64,000 nucleotides of DNA from the NCBI RefSeq assembly GCF_022539665.2, contig NC_081339.1:1550001-1614000 (forward strand), given 5' to 3'. The position numbers and the translations under genes were made by a program. The DNA is from Daphnia carinata (lineage: Eukaryota; Arthropoda; Branchiopoda; Diplostraca; Daphniidae). Of the stretch, positions 41,680-52,636 are shown one piece after another. The notes beneath the pieces are model-generated. The model was not told the origin of the DNA. It made no database searches and was given only the letters and a program-made list of their open reading frames with translations. The stretch's first letter is position 1; each line of letters begins with the position of its first letter.

Positions 41680-41880
41680 GATTTAATTGAAATTATTGAT
41701 GGAGAGGAATATTAAAAGGGTGTTCAGTCAAACAGTTTAAAAAACGTGTTTTAAAATTTTTTTCCCGTAACTAGATTATTTAAAAATAGTATGGTTGTTC
41801 AATAAGCCATTATATTGCCGAACGCAGTGTTCGGATATTTATTGACTTGGATGCTGCTCAATAACCATTGGTCATGACAA
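41680..41880 (-). repeat. Dispersed repeat, copy 2 (inverse of 27155-27360)
   Basis: This is the reverse-complement counterpart of the repeat at 27155, diverged by substitutions and small indels. It ends immediately before the BEL/Pao fragment at 41885, with a T-run at the border. Confidence 0.55.
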
Positions 41881-41884
41881 TTTT

Positions 41885-42194
41885 TTTGAATCTTGAGTCT
41901 ATGCAGAAGCTGGTCAACGAAATGCGACGGTTTTGCGACACGGAAGACCATGAAACAGAGTTTCAGTGTGGTTGCGTTTTCGCCGACAACCAACGTGCCC
42001 TCAAGATAATGCAGGTAAAGACAAGGAGCTAGATGTTGGTAACGATACTTTGGCGGGAGGGAGAGCCGAATCCCGTCAACAACCGTCAGACGGCCGAGAA
42101 CGAACTTCAAAGTTTGTTTCGTCGTTTCCAACGTCAACTAGAATTTGAGGATGATTATCGAGCAGTCCTTCAGAAGACCTTCGACAAAGGCTAC
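41885..42194 (+). pseudogene. BEL/Pao pol fragment, 5' piece
   Basis: The + strand frames give MRRFCDTEDHETEFQCGC, DNQRALKIM and NNRQTAENELQSLFRRFQRQ with KTFDKGY at the end. This is the BEL/Pao segment just ahead of the reverse transcriptase. One frameshift is needed near 42020. The fragment stops where the minus-strand Gypsy inserted (42195), and the same region resumes at 46368. Confidence 0.8.
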
Positions 42195-42329
42195 TGGAAT
42201 GAAGTCGAATAGACCGAGCGAATGTGCAGAGAAAGTTTAGATGTATTTCCTAGTCTGAGTACCAAAACCACACTGAGCTCTCTAGGTTAAGTCGGAGGGA
42301 ATGGGGGGCAACATTGCCAAGTCATCACA
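42195..42329 (-). repeat. 3' LTR of the Gypsy element
   Basis: 135 bp, the downstream LTR in element orientation. All four differences from the other LTR are G here and A at 46228-46362 as read on the + strand, that is C against T in element sense. Confidence 0.93.
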
Positions 42330-43377
42330 TGTCTTTTCCTTCCGCGGGGCAGGCTTCTTTATCCATGGGTTTCTTGGCTGCCATCCGCTGCGAACGGCGG
42401 GGAACGGCTGACGATGTGTTCTCGGAGGCTTTTGGGGCAGGAGGACGGATGTCAACTGACGACTGAGGTGGACCTTCCTGCGTGACCGACGGATTGCGGA
42501 GGCGAAGAAACCGCCGGTTACGGCGAAACAAACGACCGGCCGGGGTTTTTACCAAATAGTCCCGAAATGGACCAACTTCCACAATGATTCCCGGAGTTGA
42601 CCAGCGTTTGGAAATGTGGTGTTGGATGACCACGCTGTCTCCGATGCGAAGAGCTGGAAGGGTGTGTGTGTGTCGGTTGTAATGCTGGATGCGAAGCTCC
42701 CTAGTGCGGAGCGCACGTTTCTCGAGGATCCCAGCAGCTTTCTGCCACTCCGGAGCAAACGAACGACGGTGAGCTGGAATTATGTCGGGTGTTGGTCGAT
42801 TGAACACAATCTGAGAAGGGGATGCGCCCCCAGCGGTAGGTGCGTTGCGGAATAGGAGAAGGCCCTTTCCGAATTTATCCTGATCAAAGGTGCCAGAGGT
42901 CCAGGCGCCCGCGATGAGCTTTTTCATAGATTTTACAGCTGCTTATGCCTGACCGTATGACTTTGGGTGGTGAGGTGAAGAACGACCGTGTGAGATATCC
43001 CATTCACGCAGAAATGACAGGTACTCGTCAGACTTAAACTGTGGGCCACCGTCTGTCCAAAGCTTTACCGGGACGCCCACGCCGCATGTGAAGAAAGAAC
43101 GGAATGCGTCAATGATTCGATGCGCTGATGTGTTGGTGTCAGGGAAGGGATAAACCTGGGGCCACCCACTATACTGGTCGGCGATGATTAAGAAATCCCG
43201 ACCGCGGAAAGTGCCAAGGTCGGCAAAGATGAATTTGAACGGACGGGAGGCTGGTTCGTGGGGGAGAAGAGGTTCCGATGGAAGTGACGGGAGGCGTTCA
43301 GAGCACGACGGACAAGATTTCACAGCCATGACAATATCGTTGTCCATGGAGGGCCAATACACCGATTGCCGCGCGCG
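42325..43377 (-). pseudogene. Gypsy integrase region with stop at the catalytic Glu
   Basis: The frame continues with CPSCSERL of the zinc region, then the core with LIIADQYSGWPQVYP and LWTDGGPQFKSDEY, giving both catalytic Asp residues. It is cut by TAA at 42943-42945, directly after SPHHPKSYGQA, exactly where the third catalytic residue (Glu) is expected. The same frame resumes with a C-terminal domain containing LRIGDSVVIQHHISKRW and ends in the LTR. With one active-site codon a stop, the integrase cannot work. Confidence 0.88.
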
Positions 43378-45168
43378 CTAACGAATTTTTGTTGCCCCCT
43401 GATGCATCTGGAGGAGCCTGCGAAGAATCTCCTGACGTAAGGATGCCGGGATGACCACCCCAGGACCGACCAGGATTAGGTATCCGTCGATATAGAGCCG
43501 GCTGCGTACATGCCAAAATGGCCGGATTTCTAACGGAAGGTTACACTTTTCATTCGGGAAGCCCTGCAGAATGGTTTGGCGGAGGGAAATCATTACAAGA
43601 TCTACGGCCGATGCTGCAGACACAGATGACAGCAACATGTCAGGATTGGCGGCGCTGGACCCTTCCATAACATCCATCAAGTGAATGTGCTCGGGCGCTG
43701 AATAGAGGTTTTCCGCGATCTCGTCCGTTCGGGAGGGCTGATCTATGGGAGAACGGGATAATGCGTCGGCCATCACGTTACTCTTGCCTGGTACCCACGA
43801 TGCCACGAAGGAATAGCGCTGCATCAACAGACGGAGGCGTAAGATCCGGGGATTGTCTAGCTTGTCCAAATGATAGTCATTAAGGATGGGGATGTGGTGA
43901 CGGTGATCTGTAACTAGTTGGAAGGATGGTAGGCCTTCAAGGAATTGGCGACATTTCCGCATCGCCCACGCAGCTGCCAGGCACTCCAACTCAATCATGG
44001 CGTAGCGGGATTCGGCGTCTGACAGAAAACGGGATCCCGCTTGCACGACAGTCCATCTGCCCCCTGTTTGCTGCTGACGGAGGACGAAACCTAACCCGCG
44101 GAGACGTGAAGCATCTACGTGGAGTGACGTTGGGCGAGCCGGGTTGTAAAATGCCAATTCGGAAATCGAAGAAGACGATAGCGCGGCCCTGGCTGCTTGG
44201 AAATCTATTTCATGCTGTTGCGTCCACTCCCAGACGAAATCTTTTCGTAACAATGGCGCTAGAGGGCGGAGCAAGGAGGCCAGGTCATCTAAAAAATTTC
44301 CCACCTGCTGACAGAGGCCATGAAAAGCCCGCATTTCTGAGACACAGGTGGGTTTCGGGAACTTGCGAATAGCTTTGAGCAGGTCAGGGTTGGGTTGAAA
44401 TCCGTTTTCCCCGACGACATAGCCGCCGAACAACACCGACGATTGTGCAAATACAATTTTCTTCACGTTAATGGCGATCCGATGATCCGCCGCAAGTTTG
44501 AATAACCGCCTCACCAGGCCAATGTGTTCCTCCCAAGTGGCCGAAAAAACAAGCACGTCCTCGACGACGCGTCGGCAGTTCGGGAAGTCATCAAAAACGT
44601 CGGCGAGGCGCCGACCGTAGTCATCCCCAGCGAGCGAAACACCAAAGGGAAGGCGGAGATATCTGTAGCGACCAAACGGGGTGGACACAGTCGTCATGAG
44701 GCTGGATTCGTCGTCCAGTACTACCTGGTGGTATCCTTTGAGTGCATCAATCACGGTGAAAAACTTCATCCCAGGTGGGATTGTGCGAACCGCTTGAAAT
44801 GGTGTAGGTGCTTCAAAGACTGGTCTGATGATGCACTGGTTGAGGGATGTGAAATCACCGCAGATCCTTACTTCGCCGTCCGCCTTTGGAACAACTACAA
44901 TAGGGTGGACCCACGCTGTTGGCTCAGTCACCTTGGCAATAATGTTTTGCTCCTCCAACATGTCTAATTCACGCTTGACTTTTGGCATAAGGGGAACAGC
45001 AATAGGACGCGATCCGCGGATCGATGAGGGAACTGCGTCCTCTTTGAGCCGGAAATGGCATGGAGGGCCCCGCATCGGCCGGCATACACCGTCAAAGATG
45101 GAAGGGACCTCAGCCATCAGCTCATTCAATGTCGATAGAACATCTGGAACCGCTGGGTGCTCTGCCTA
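43378..45168 (-). pseudogene. Gypsy reverse transcriptase / RNase H region
   Basis: In frame with gag and following a second stop (TAG at 45166-45168), this block carries RT (EVRICGDFTSLNQ, FFTVIDALKGYHQV, FGRYRYLRLPFG). The motif normally YVDD/FVDD reads VVEDVLVFS, so the first of the paired catalytic Asp residues is Glu. RNase H follows with LHVDAS, ELECLAAAWA, LVTDHR and ADALSRSP. The integrase zinc region begins before the TAG at 43378-43380. Sequence style resembles the K02A2.6-type Gypsy group. It is likely inactive. Confidence 0.9.
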
Positions 45169-45270
45169 GGGGAATGTAAGGGCTGCTAACATACACGCGT
45201 GAGGGTATTGGGCGTGCAGCATGCCGAATCTCTTCTGTGTCGCCTTTGAAATAACCGGCTGTTGAAGATC

Positions 45271-46200
45271 TTAAAAGACGTGAATTGATGTGGCAACCGG
45301 GTTGCTGGAACTGCTGGCCCACCCCAACGTCGCTTGAAATTGGCCCAGCGATGCTATAGGAGCACCTGTGGCTGTGACGGCTTCGGCCCCATGAGAAGAT
45401 AACGGGACGTCGTTGAACTGGCTCTGATACAAACGGGCTGGGATGGCATCGATGGATTCTCCAGAGTCTGGCAGCATCCGGATAAGATGCTTCGCGCCAC
45501 TGTAGGTAGGGGTAATACAGATCTGTACCATGTCCTCTTGAAGTATGGACTGAATGGTGATGCTGTTGGCTGTCTCTGGCTTGGACGCCGAGCTACCTTG
45601 GGCGCACACGGACTGAAAGTGACCCAACTTGTGACACGAATGGCATTCCTTTCCGAACGCAGGGCATTCCTCTTTTGCATGACGTGAGTCTGCTTCGCAA
45701 TTCCAGCATCCGTAGGGTTGGCAACCGGGAGGGTGCCATCGAACCGAAGGTTTACCGCGCGCTTGACTTTTTTGTGAATAGGCTGGTTTTTCGCTGGGCT
45801 GCTTTCCTGTTCTTGACTTAATCTGGTTAACCAGCGCCGTATTGCCTTGTCTCATGTTGGAGACCTGCAACCGTGTGGCCTCCGCCGTGCGGATAAGGTT
45901 GATAGCCTTATCCAGCGTCAATTCGGCGCCCAGTTCCAATAGCTTGCGACGCACCTCATCGTCAACGACGCCGAACACAATCTGCCCTAGTAACCGCGTG
46001 TTCTGACAGGCAGCACAGCAATCGTTTTCAAATTCACACTTGCGAGCTAAATCTCGGAGGTCACTGAGCCAGCTTTCCACGGTCTCTGAATCGCGTTGGA
46101 CACGGGAGGCGAATTGCTGGTGCCAAACATGACAATTTCGACCGGCGTTACATCGCTCCTGCAGTTTCGTAAAAACTGAGTTAGGGAATAAGTTCGACAC
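45271..46200 (-). pseudogene. Gypsy gag and protease region
   Basis: About 309 codons are open to a TAA at 45271-45273. The N-terminal part is a retrotransposon gag domain (VWHQQFASRVQRDSETVESW, then LGQIVFGV...LL). Two zinc knuckles follow near the middle: CWNCEADSRHAKEEC and CHSCHKLGHFQSVC, the second with standard CX2CX4HX4C spacing. The aspartic protease motif is DSGESIDAIP, keeping the Asp-Ser-Gly triad. A true start upstream of the first Met is possible. The same frame continues past the stop toward pol, so gag and pol were originally one polyprotein. Confidence 0.88.
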
Positions 46201-46227
46201 TTCGAGAAAAGATTACCAACTACGCCA

Positions 46228-46362
46228 TGGAATGAAGTCGAATAGACCGAGCGAATATGCAGAGAAAGTTTAGATGTATTTCCTAGTCTAAGTACCAAAA
46301 CCACACTGAGCTCTCTAGGTTAAATCAGAGGGAATGGGGGGCAACATTGCCAAGTCATCACA
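46228..46362 (-). repeat. 5' LTR of the Gypsy element
   Basis: 135 bp, the promoter-side LTR in element orientation. The LTR is very short for Gypsy elements, and I see no clear TATA box in it. Confidence 0.93.
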
Positions 46363-47060
46363 GCTACCTTCCCGTGTTTCAGACACATCCAACGCAAAGT
46401 ACTTTTTGGCTCATCATGGATTTTAAAAAGGGAAAAACTCCAAGTTATATAAGACGCTGTGGCTCCTTTCATAGGTAAATGTCTGAACGATGCGATCATC
46501 AGCAGGCCAGCGTTACGGCCGTCACTAGCGGCCGCCAATTCTCGCTTCCAAGCGGGAGAGATTGCCTAGGTTTCTGGCATCGAAGCCATGTTCAGTCGGT
46601 TTCGCCTGTCTGTCGACGACCCGGATTATTTTCGCTTCGTGTGACAGGAAAATGGCTCGACCGAACCCATCATCTCCAGAATTAATCAACTGCCGTTTGG
46701 AGCAAGCGTTTCCCTTTCGTCGACATTCATACAGTGCGTCTCATTACAAGGAAAGTTATAAAGAAGTTATAAGAAAGTTATCCGGGCGATCCAGGATAGT
46801 ACTAACGGAATGATTATCTTAGCTCCGCATCGTCTATGCAACAAGAGGTGAGAAAAGCTGTTGCGATCGAGGAAGCTTTGAGCCATCCAGACCTTAATAT
46901 CCAGGGTTGGATTTCCAACTCCGCCAACCTCGTCGTTATCCGATACCGGAACTCATTCCTTGAGATAATGGAACAAAATTTGTTGGCGCTGAGAAGGACT
47001 TGGGTGAAGAGTGGTGGAGATGTATGCAGCCGGGAATGTCCCAAATTTCATTAGAGAAGC
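46363..47060 (+). pseudogene. BEL/Pao pol fragment, reverse transcriptase piece
   Basis: Continuation of the BEL relic beyond the Gypsy insertion. It shows GKCLNDAIISRPALRPSLAA, GIEAMFSRFRLSVDDPDYF and LPFGASV, then after frame changes NDYLSSASSMQQEVRKAVAI and LNIQGWISNSANLV. The usual YxDDYL catalytic block reads RNDYL, so one Asp is Asn. Several stops and frameshifts are present. RNase H and integrase are missing after 47060. Confidence 0.85.
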
Positions 47061-47308
47061 TGGCATCCACTGAACCTTCCAGTCATCTCGGAAACCACAT
47101 TTTGGCGGAGCTGCCTTCAAAATCTTCTTCTTTCGAAATCGTTCCAATACCGTTCAAATATAACAGATATTAAAGCACAGCATGGTAATGACCACGATTT
47201 GAACTAAGTCTTGAATAACTTTCTGATTCGTTAATGAGCAATACATCATTTGTTAGGTATTTGTATGATCGATATCATGCATCTTTCTCATCATTTTTAC
47301 ATTGGCAT

Positions 47309-47392
47309 TACCAGGTGTGAGGATCGAACTCACGTCTCTTTACCGGAGACCAGAACTTAAATCTAGCGCCTTAACCACTCGGCCAACCTGGT
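47309..47392 (-). tRNA. trnL-TAA: tRNA-Leu (anticodon TAA)
   Basis: The 84-nt minus-strand sequence folds as a class II tRNA. It has acceptor ACCAGGT/ACCTGGT with discriminator A, D-arm GGCCGAGTGGTTAAGGC, anticodon loop TTTAAGT with anticodon TAA, variable arm stem GTCTC/GAGAC, and T-arm GTGAG-TTCGATC-CTCAC. The anticodon stem has one T-G wobble. No intron is present. No run of four or more T follows within about 100 nt on the sense strand, so the Pol III terminator is not obvious. It lies inside a duplicated segment between BEL fragments. Confidence 0.92.
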
Positions 47393-47984
47393 TGTACTTA
47401 CACGGAGTCATCATGCTAATTCATTAATGACATTACATAACTAATTTACCAACAGCCATTGACTCGACAAAATCTTATTTGTGTTTTTTCTTTTGGAACC
47501 ACGGCCAACGTTATAAAACGAAACTAAACCTTTCACAACATGGTGATGTGGTTCTACCTGCCTTTGCCAATATTTGAAAACCATGAATAAATTGTTTGAA
47601 ATTTTAATAAATTGTTCGTCGACTGACAAGAGATTGTACAGTAACCACGTTGAAGTTTGAATTTCATAAACGATTTGTATTGAATTTCATTCTACTTAAC
47701 TACATACTAATACTGTACACTAAATCATCTATTATCTATATGAATCCGCACCACTTTCGAAATATTTCACGTCGAGCTACTGCAAAAGCTGATTAACATT
47801 GTGCCAGCAAAATGTTTGAGGACAAGTAGGACACGTCAAGGGTTTTCGCACAACATCTTGAAATTGTTGACATCATCTAAAACCAAGCAACGTGTCAGGG
47901 CTCATTGGACGCAATTAATGACATGATTTCCCTCTTATCTAGTCAACAAAGCGAATGTCAATGTTTAGTCAACAAGCAAACGAT

Positions 47985-48330
47985 CGGCACACCACCAGCT
48001 GGATCCTTTGCCGACGCGTCACCAAGAGACCATTACCGGTACCACCAACGGCTCCTGGACCTCTTCTGAGTAAATGAAAGACTGTATATCTACAATCGTT
48101 AGCCGCGTGGAGGAAATGGAAGACGCGTCAGCCGGATTTCGAAGTAGAAGACGTAGTCATGGAGATCAACAAAGGATTTGGTCGTGGAGTGTGGAACATT
48201 GTTCATGTAAAGGCGGCATTTGGATGCGTTGCGTTGAACGGTGGACGTCCAGTTTCCGACAAGAATTTTCCGTAGGGGAATCACGGAACTGTGTCTCCTC
48301 GTATCCAATTCATCCGTCAATACAGACTCA
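47985..48330 (+). pseudogene. BEL/Pao C-terminal (DUF5641-like) fragment
   Basis: The + strand frames give GSFADASPRDHYRYHQRLLDLF and then FEVEDVVMEINKGFGRGVWN. This pattern follows the integrase in BEL/Pao polyproteins, where a basic 'W...GDvVl...rg.W..GrV' block forms the C-terminus. Frameshifts and stops are present. It is probably the tail of the relic whose RT lies at 46363-47060, with RNase H and integrase lost and the tRNA segment between. Confidence 0.65.
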
Positions 48331-48613
48331 TGGGAGGATAGATCGACGAAATAGGCAATAACTCAACTTGGCAACAACCTAACCACTATTCGCGATGTTT
48401 ATGGTTCTTAACCCTTTCTCAAATTATATTATGTCAATGCCAATCGTCCGCTAATAGTACAGTGGTCGTCTTTGGATATGTCAAAAGTTAAACTTATAAT
48501 TGTCCCTGAATCTGTCAGTTATTAGTGTCCCATCACACCGACTATAGGCTTATCAAGAAATTCATTGCTTCTTTCGCATAGCAAGGTACCTTAATAATAT
48601 AGCAAGGTTCCTT

Positions 48614-49180
48614 AAATGTAACGGATCTTAAAGCACAGCATGGTACTGCCCACAATCTGAACTATGTCTTGAATAACTTACTGATTCGTTAATGAGCACA
48701 ATATCATTTGTGAGGTACTTGTTTAGTCTATATTTTGCATTTTTGTCATCGCTTTTATATTGGCATTACCAGGTGTGAGGATCGAACTCACGTCTCTTTA
48801 TCAGAGACCAGAACTTAAATCTGGCGCCTTAACCACTCGGCCAACCTGGTTGTATTTACCTGGAGTCATTATGCTAATTTATTAATAACATTAAATAACT
48901 ATTTTATTTGGCTCGACAAAATTTTTATTTGTGTTTTTCTTTTAAAACCACGGCCAACGGTATAAAACGAAACTAAACTGTTTCACAACATGGTAATATG
49001 GTTTCTCAAGTTATGTTGTGTTATGCCAATCGTCTGCTAATAGTACAATGGTCATTTCACGATATGTCAAAAGTTACATTTACAATCGTTTCTGAATCTG
49101 TTAGTTATTAGTGTTCCATCACACCTACTATAGGCTTATCAAGAAATTCATTACTGCTTCCTCATAGCAAGGTAAATTAG
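48614..49180. repeat. Duplicated segment, copy B
   Basis: Second copy of the segment at 47163-48600 with an internal deletion of about 850 bp relative to copy A. It includes tRNA-Leu copy 2 and ends with ACTATAGGCTTATCAAGAAA followed by a GCATAGCAAGG-like sequence, as copy A does. Confidence 0.75.
48768..48850 (-). tRNA. trnL-TAA: tRNA-Leu (anticodon TAA), copy with T-loop deletion
   Basis: 83 nt, differing from 47309-47392 by a perfect anticodon stem (CCAGA/TCTGG), changes in the variable loop, and loss of one C in the T-loop. The T-arm reads GTGAG-TTCGAT-CTCAC, a six-base loop instead of seven. The T-loop length is nearly invariant in working tRNAs, so this copy may be a pseudogene. There is no nearby T-run terminator. 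Confidence 0.8.
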
Positions 49181-49340
49181 AGCTAACGACATCAGGTTCT
49201 CATTTCGCTAAAAAGGAACTAACTGATCTAGATAACATATTCCTTGTATTCGCTGAATAATTGCTAAATTATGAGTGCTTAGTTACCACGTACATGGACC
49301 AAAATCTTTCCACTATATCGATATTAGAAAGTATTCCAAG

Positions 49341-49373
49341 GTTGTAGCGCATTAGCCACTTGGCCAACCTGGT
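49341..49373 (-). pseudogene. tRNA-Leu 5' fragment
   Basis: The minus strand reads ACCAGGTTGGCCAAGTGGCT and then AATGCGCTAC, matching the acceptor and D-arm of the two tRNA-Leu copies, then diverges at the anticodon arm. It is a truncated third copy about 500 bp from copy 2. Confidence 0.75.
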
Positions 49374-49399
49374 GAACAATTTTTTTTTTTTCATTTTCT

Positions 49400-52300
49400 T
49401 TTATTTTCCTATTTACACTGAATTCCATGGTCCTTCCATTCATCCAAATTTCCTTTGTCCATTTAGGCTTATCCGCTAAACGAGGGAATGTATATTTCAT
49501 TATTATTATTGTTATTTCATTTTTCTTTTAGTTTGAAACGTCACTGTAACTTTAAAGAGGATCCGTTCACCTCTTCATTTCTCCTTTCCATCTTTTTTTT
49601 ATTGACGTTATTGGTGTTTTACTCTGAGTATCCATAATGAAGTCACTATTTGGTTTATTGGGCAGGGTAGGAAATCAAATGTCAAGCTGATCATGTCACA
49701 AAGGGGCATGTTTCACTGCTAGATTGTAATTTGATATGTTATGCTTTATTCATTTTTTCCGTTTCTTTTTCCATTTCTTGAAGTAAAGCTTGATTTCGTT
49801 TGAATTCCCGTTTGCAGCCACGTTTCTCATATCCTAGACCTTCACAGTTCAATACTATATAACTGGCCAACATTGTTAGGCTTTTTTATTGTACTAGTGT
49901 ATGTATCTTTCCCTATTTGGCGACTGCTAGGACTAAAATCTTCTACGGAATGAGTAAATGGCCATTAATCGTACGAGTGATTTGTTGTTGTGGGATTTTC
50001 ACACATAATTCACACACGTAATCATTTTAAATAAAACGTGGCTAAATCTTTTCGACAGGCTCATTTTCGTGTACAATTCCTTGACACTAGAGATTTCATA
50101 TAAAGTTGAATGACCGTCGGATCTTCTACATGTAAAAAACGGGCCAAAACGATAACATAAATGACAAACCGAAAAAATAGCATGTAGAAACGATATAATT
50201 CGCGCCAAAACAAGTGCGTGTTCCTTCATTTTCAATTCAAAATACTTCTTAATCTTCTTCCGCTTTTAAAATTCAAAATACCTTTACCATTAACCAGATC
50301 AACTCATAAAAATAAGAGCACATGGCTCTTCGCATGGCTAGCAACACATCGCTTGCGTTATATCGTTTAATTGTTGGGGAAAAAGAAGTAAAACGGTTGC
50401 GCTAATCATTTGAATGACATACCAATATCCTTCAGAACTGTTACTATGTTGGCCCGGATCATACTGCTGTACTATGATGGCAGCAAACCTCAATGGTAAG
50501 GTAGTCATTCATTGGGCTTCTAAAATTTAATTTCATTTAATTTCTGGAAAACTAGGACACGATGTCATAAATGAGCATTACGGAAAAATAGTAACACAGA
50601 TTATTCAGTTTTTTAATGAATAAAAACAGTTTCATTAAATTTGTAAACGCTTAAATTAATCTAAAAGAATCACTGACGAAGTGGGTGTGGCTTCATTGCT
50701 GCAAAAAGACAGAGGCAACCACTTTACTAAAGAGATTTGAAAAACAAGCAGTGATCCTCAATCTCCTTGCAGCCAATGTTGATACTAATAGGTTGATGCT
50801 ATGGCTAAGTGTTATTCCTTTTGTGCATTAAAATATGAGATGTCGAATTTCATTTTATATTTCCTTAAATTTAGACTTGGAAATAACCCCAACCATTTAG
50901 CAATGCCGTCTATCATTTCTGTTGTTCAATCAAATTCTCCATGGAGCAGATAGGCCACTCTGTTTTAGAGTTCTACTTCTAGTGCTAATATCCGAACAAC
51001 TGCCATCTGTACGCGCAAGCTGTTTATACCGGCGGATTTTCATCAAAACACTAATCACCACTAACTGATGGTTTTGTGTATGAGTTAATAGCCGTTCATT
51101 TGCCTGATTTCAGTAAGAAAAAAGATGCAGTTGCGGTCGTCAAAAAATATTTGTAGTAAGGGAACAATGTGAAAGACAATTCCAGATGTCCTGTCCTTAC
51201 GCCACTTTAATTTCAATCGTCGACCTACTGTATGATTTGCATAAGATAAGAAAGCCTGCTCATTATTACACGTGCAGTATCCTCCAGAAGCGGTGCTTGC
51301 GATCCATCACCGTTACCATTCGTAAGCTGCTAGATCAATTCTTTAAAACCTTTTTTCGGGCGGTTTAAACACCAATAACAAAGCTTTAGGGTTTTTTTCG
51401 GCAACAGAACGGTAATGTGCGATTTCAGTAACAAAATAAATACAATGATTTAAAATAAATAAACAATTCAATTTTCTAGATTTTCATAATCGTTTTCTAA
51501 TTAGAGAAATAACGACACATCTGCCATCGAAAATAATAGGACGTTTTTCAAATGGTATTACTGAGCCTTACGACTTTGCGTAGCTATGCTGTTACACACG
51601 TTGGATCCTACGCCAATTTTGCGCACCCGAGGGCGGCGATGGTAGAATAATGACTGGCAGTGTAACCACTGTAGTGCCTGGGAGCAGCACATAATGGTTG
51701 TCTAGCAAGGAGTACCAAGAGCCTCATGAACAAACCTCTCGCCTTCTATCGGAGTAGCACCTTTAGCACAATTGTACTGGGTGAAAATTGGAGTACAAAT
51801 GAAAAAATTTTCGAATAGCTTATTGAATTTCAGTTGCTACTACAAATTTAAGCAAGTAATATTGCATATTACCAGCATAAACTTTATATATTCCACATAC
51901 ATAAACTTCGTTTTTCCACATATATTTTAAGGAGTTTCTAGTCACGGCTAAAGAACTAAGAGTATTAATTTAGAATATTATGAAATAACCAAGTGATGTT
52001 CAATATTCTTGTCTTCTATTAACCAAAGGGGGAACAGTTTATCTCTTTAAAACCATCTGTCACCGTACCGGAGGATAGCTAGCAAACGGGCAAACAGCTA
52101 GGCTAAACAGCAATGGGCGATAGGTGGCGGGGGGAGGGGATGCCTTCAATTATATAGTACAGCAATTTGATCCGGGCCAACATCGTGATAGTTCTGAATG
52201 ACATGCTAGTATCCATTCCATTTCAGTGCTCAGTACAACCATTTAATCAAGCCAACATTGGCCGCAAAGCTATGAAAGATTCTTTGCGTGTCATTTGCGG

Positions 52301-52500
52301 TCAGCGGAGCAACAAAATGTTGGAAGGTTCAGCAATACCATTTGTAAGCGTTCTATTTTTCCGGTCGCCGATTCCGCTTACACATCGTTCAAATGGTTTA
52401 CAGATGTGTGATTCATTTCCCATTTTAAAAATAATTCTGAAAACTAGAAAATTGAATGAATAAAGAATAATGTTCATTAATTATTTTTGTATTGAATTTT
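49400..52500. other. Unassigned region with a ~1.8-kb inverted-repeat pair
   Basis: About 50 bp at 50430-50480 (TTCAGAACTGTTACTATGTT, then GGCCCGGATCA and GCTGTACTAT) recurs inverted at about 52155-52205 at around 85% identity. The two may be ends of an element of about 1.8 kb, with 50.5-52.1 kb as interior. No coding frame in between is recognised. Open frames at 51186-51368 and 52167-52463 lack family resemblance. Confidence 0.4.
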
Positions 52501-52636
52501 GTGTTGTTAATTTTTGAATCTGAATGTGCTTTTCAGCCTTATCTTAATGCTACAAAGGATAATATTGATTACTCCAGTGGCTGCTGTCATCGATGTTGCG
52601 CTCGCCAGATGTGGTGGTGACGGTGATCTCGGCGTA

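Larger units (their letters stand above)
42195..46362 (-). mobile_element. Structurally complete Gypsy LTR retrotransposon (4168 bp)
   Basis: Two 135-bp LTRs (42195-42329 and 46228-46362) differ at four positions. The element is flanked by the 5-bp duplication GCTAC (42190-42194 and 46363-46367). LTR termini are TG...CA. On the minus strand a primer-binding-site-like TGGCGTAGTTGGTA follows the 5' LTR (at about 46227 downward), and a purine-rich tract GCGGAAGGAAAAGA precedes the 3' LTR (about 42345-42332). Between them one continuous frame encodes gag, protease, RT, RNase H and integrase, broken by four stop codons but no frameshift. It inserted into a BEL/Pao relic. LTR similarity implies a relatively recent insertion. 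Confidence 0.95.
47163..48600. repeat. Duplicated segment, copy A (tRNA-Leu plus BEL tail)
   Basis: 47163-47560 matches 48614-49010 and 48405-48590 matches 49005-49180, all in the same orientation and around 80-85% identical by eye. Copy B therefore lacks the ~850 bp middle (about 47560-48405), which in copy A carries the BEL C-terminal sequence. The segment contains tRNA-Leu(TAA) and conserved flanks on both sides of it. Confidence 0.75.

Noticed and set aside
43926-44372. 148-codon + strand frame within the Gypsy element
   Set aside because: It is antisense to the reverse transcriptase/RNase H frame, which has the motifs.
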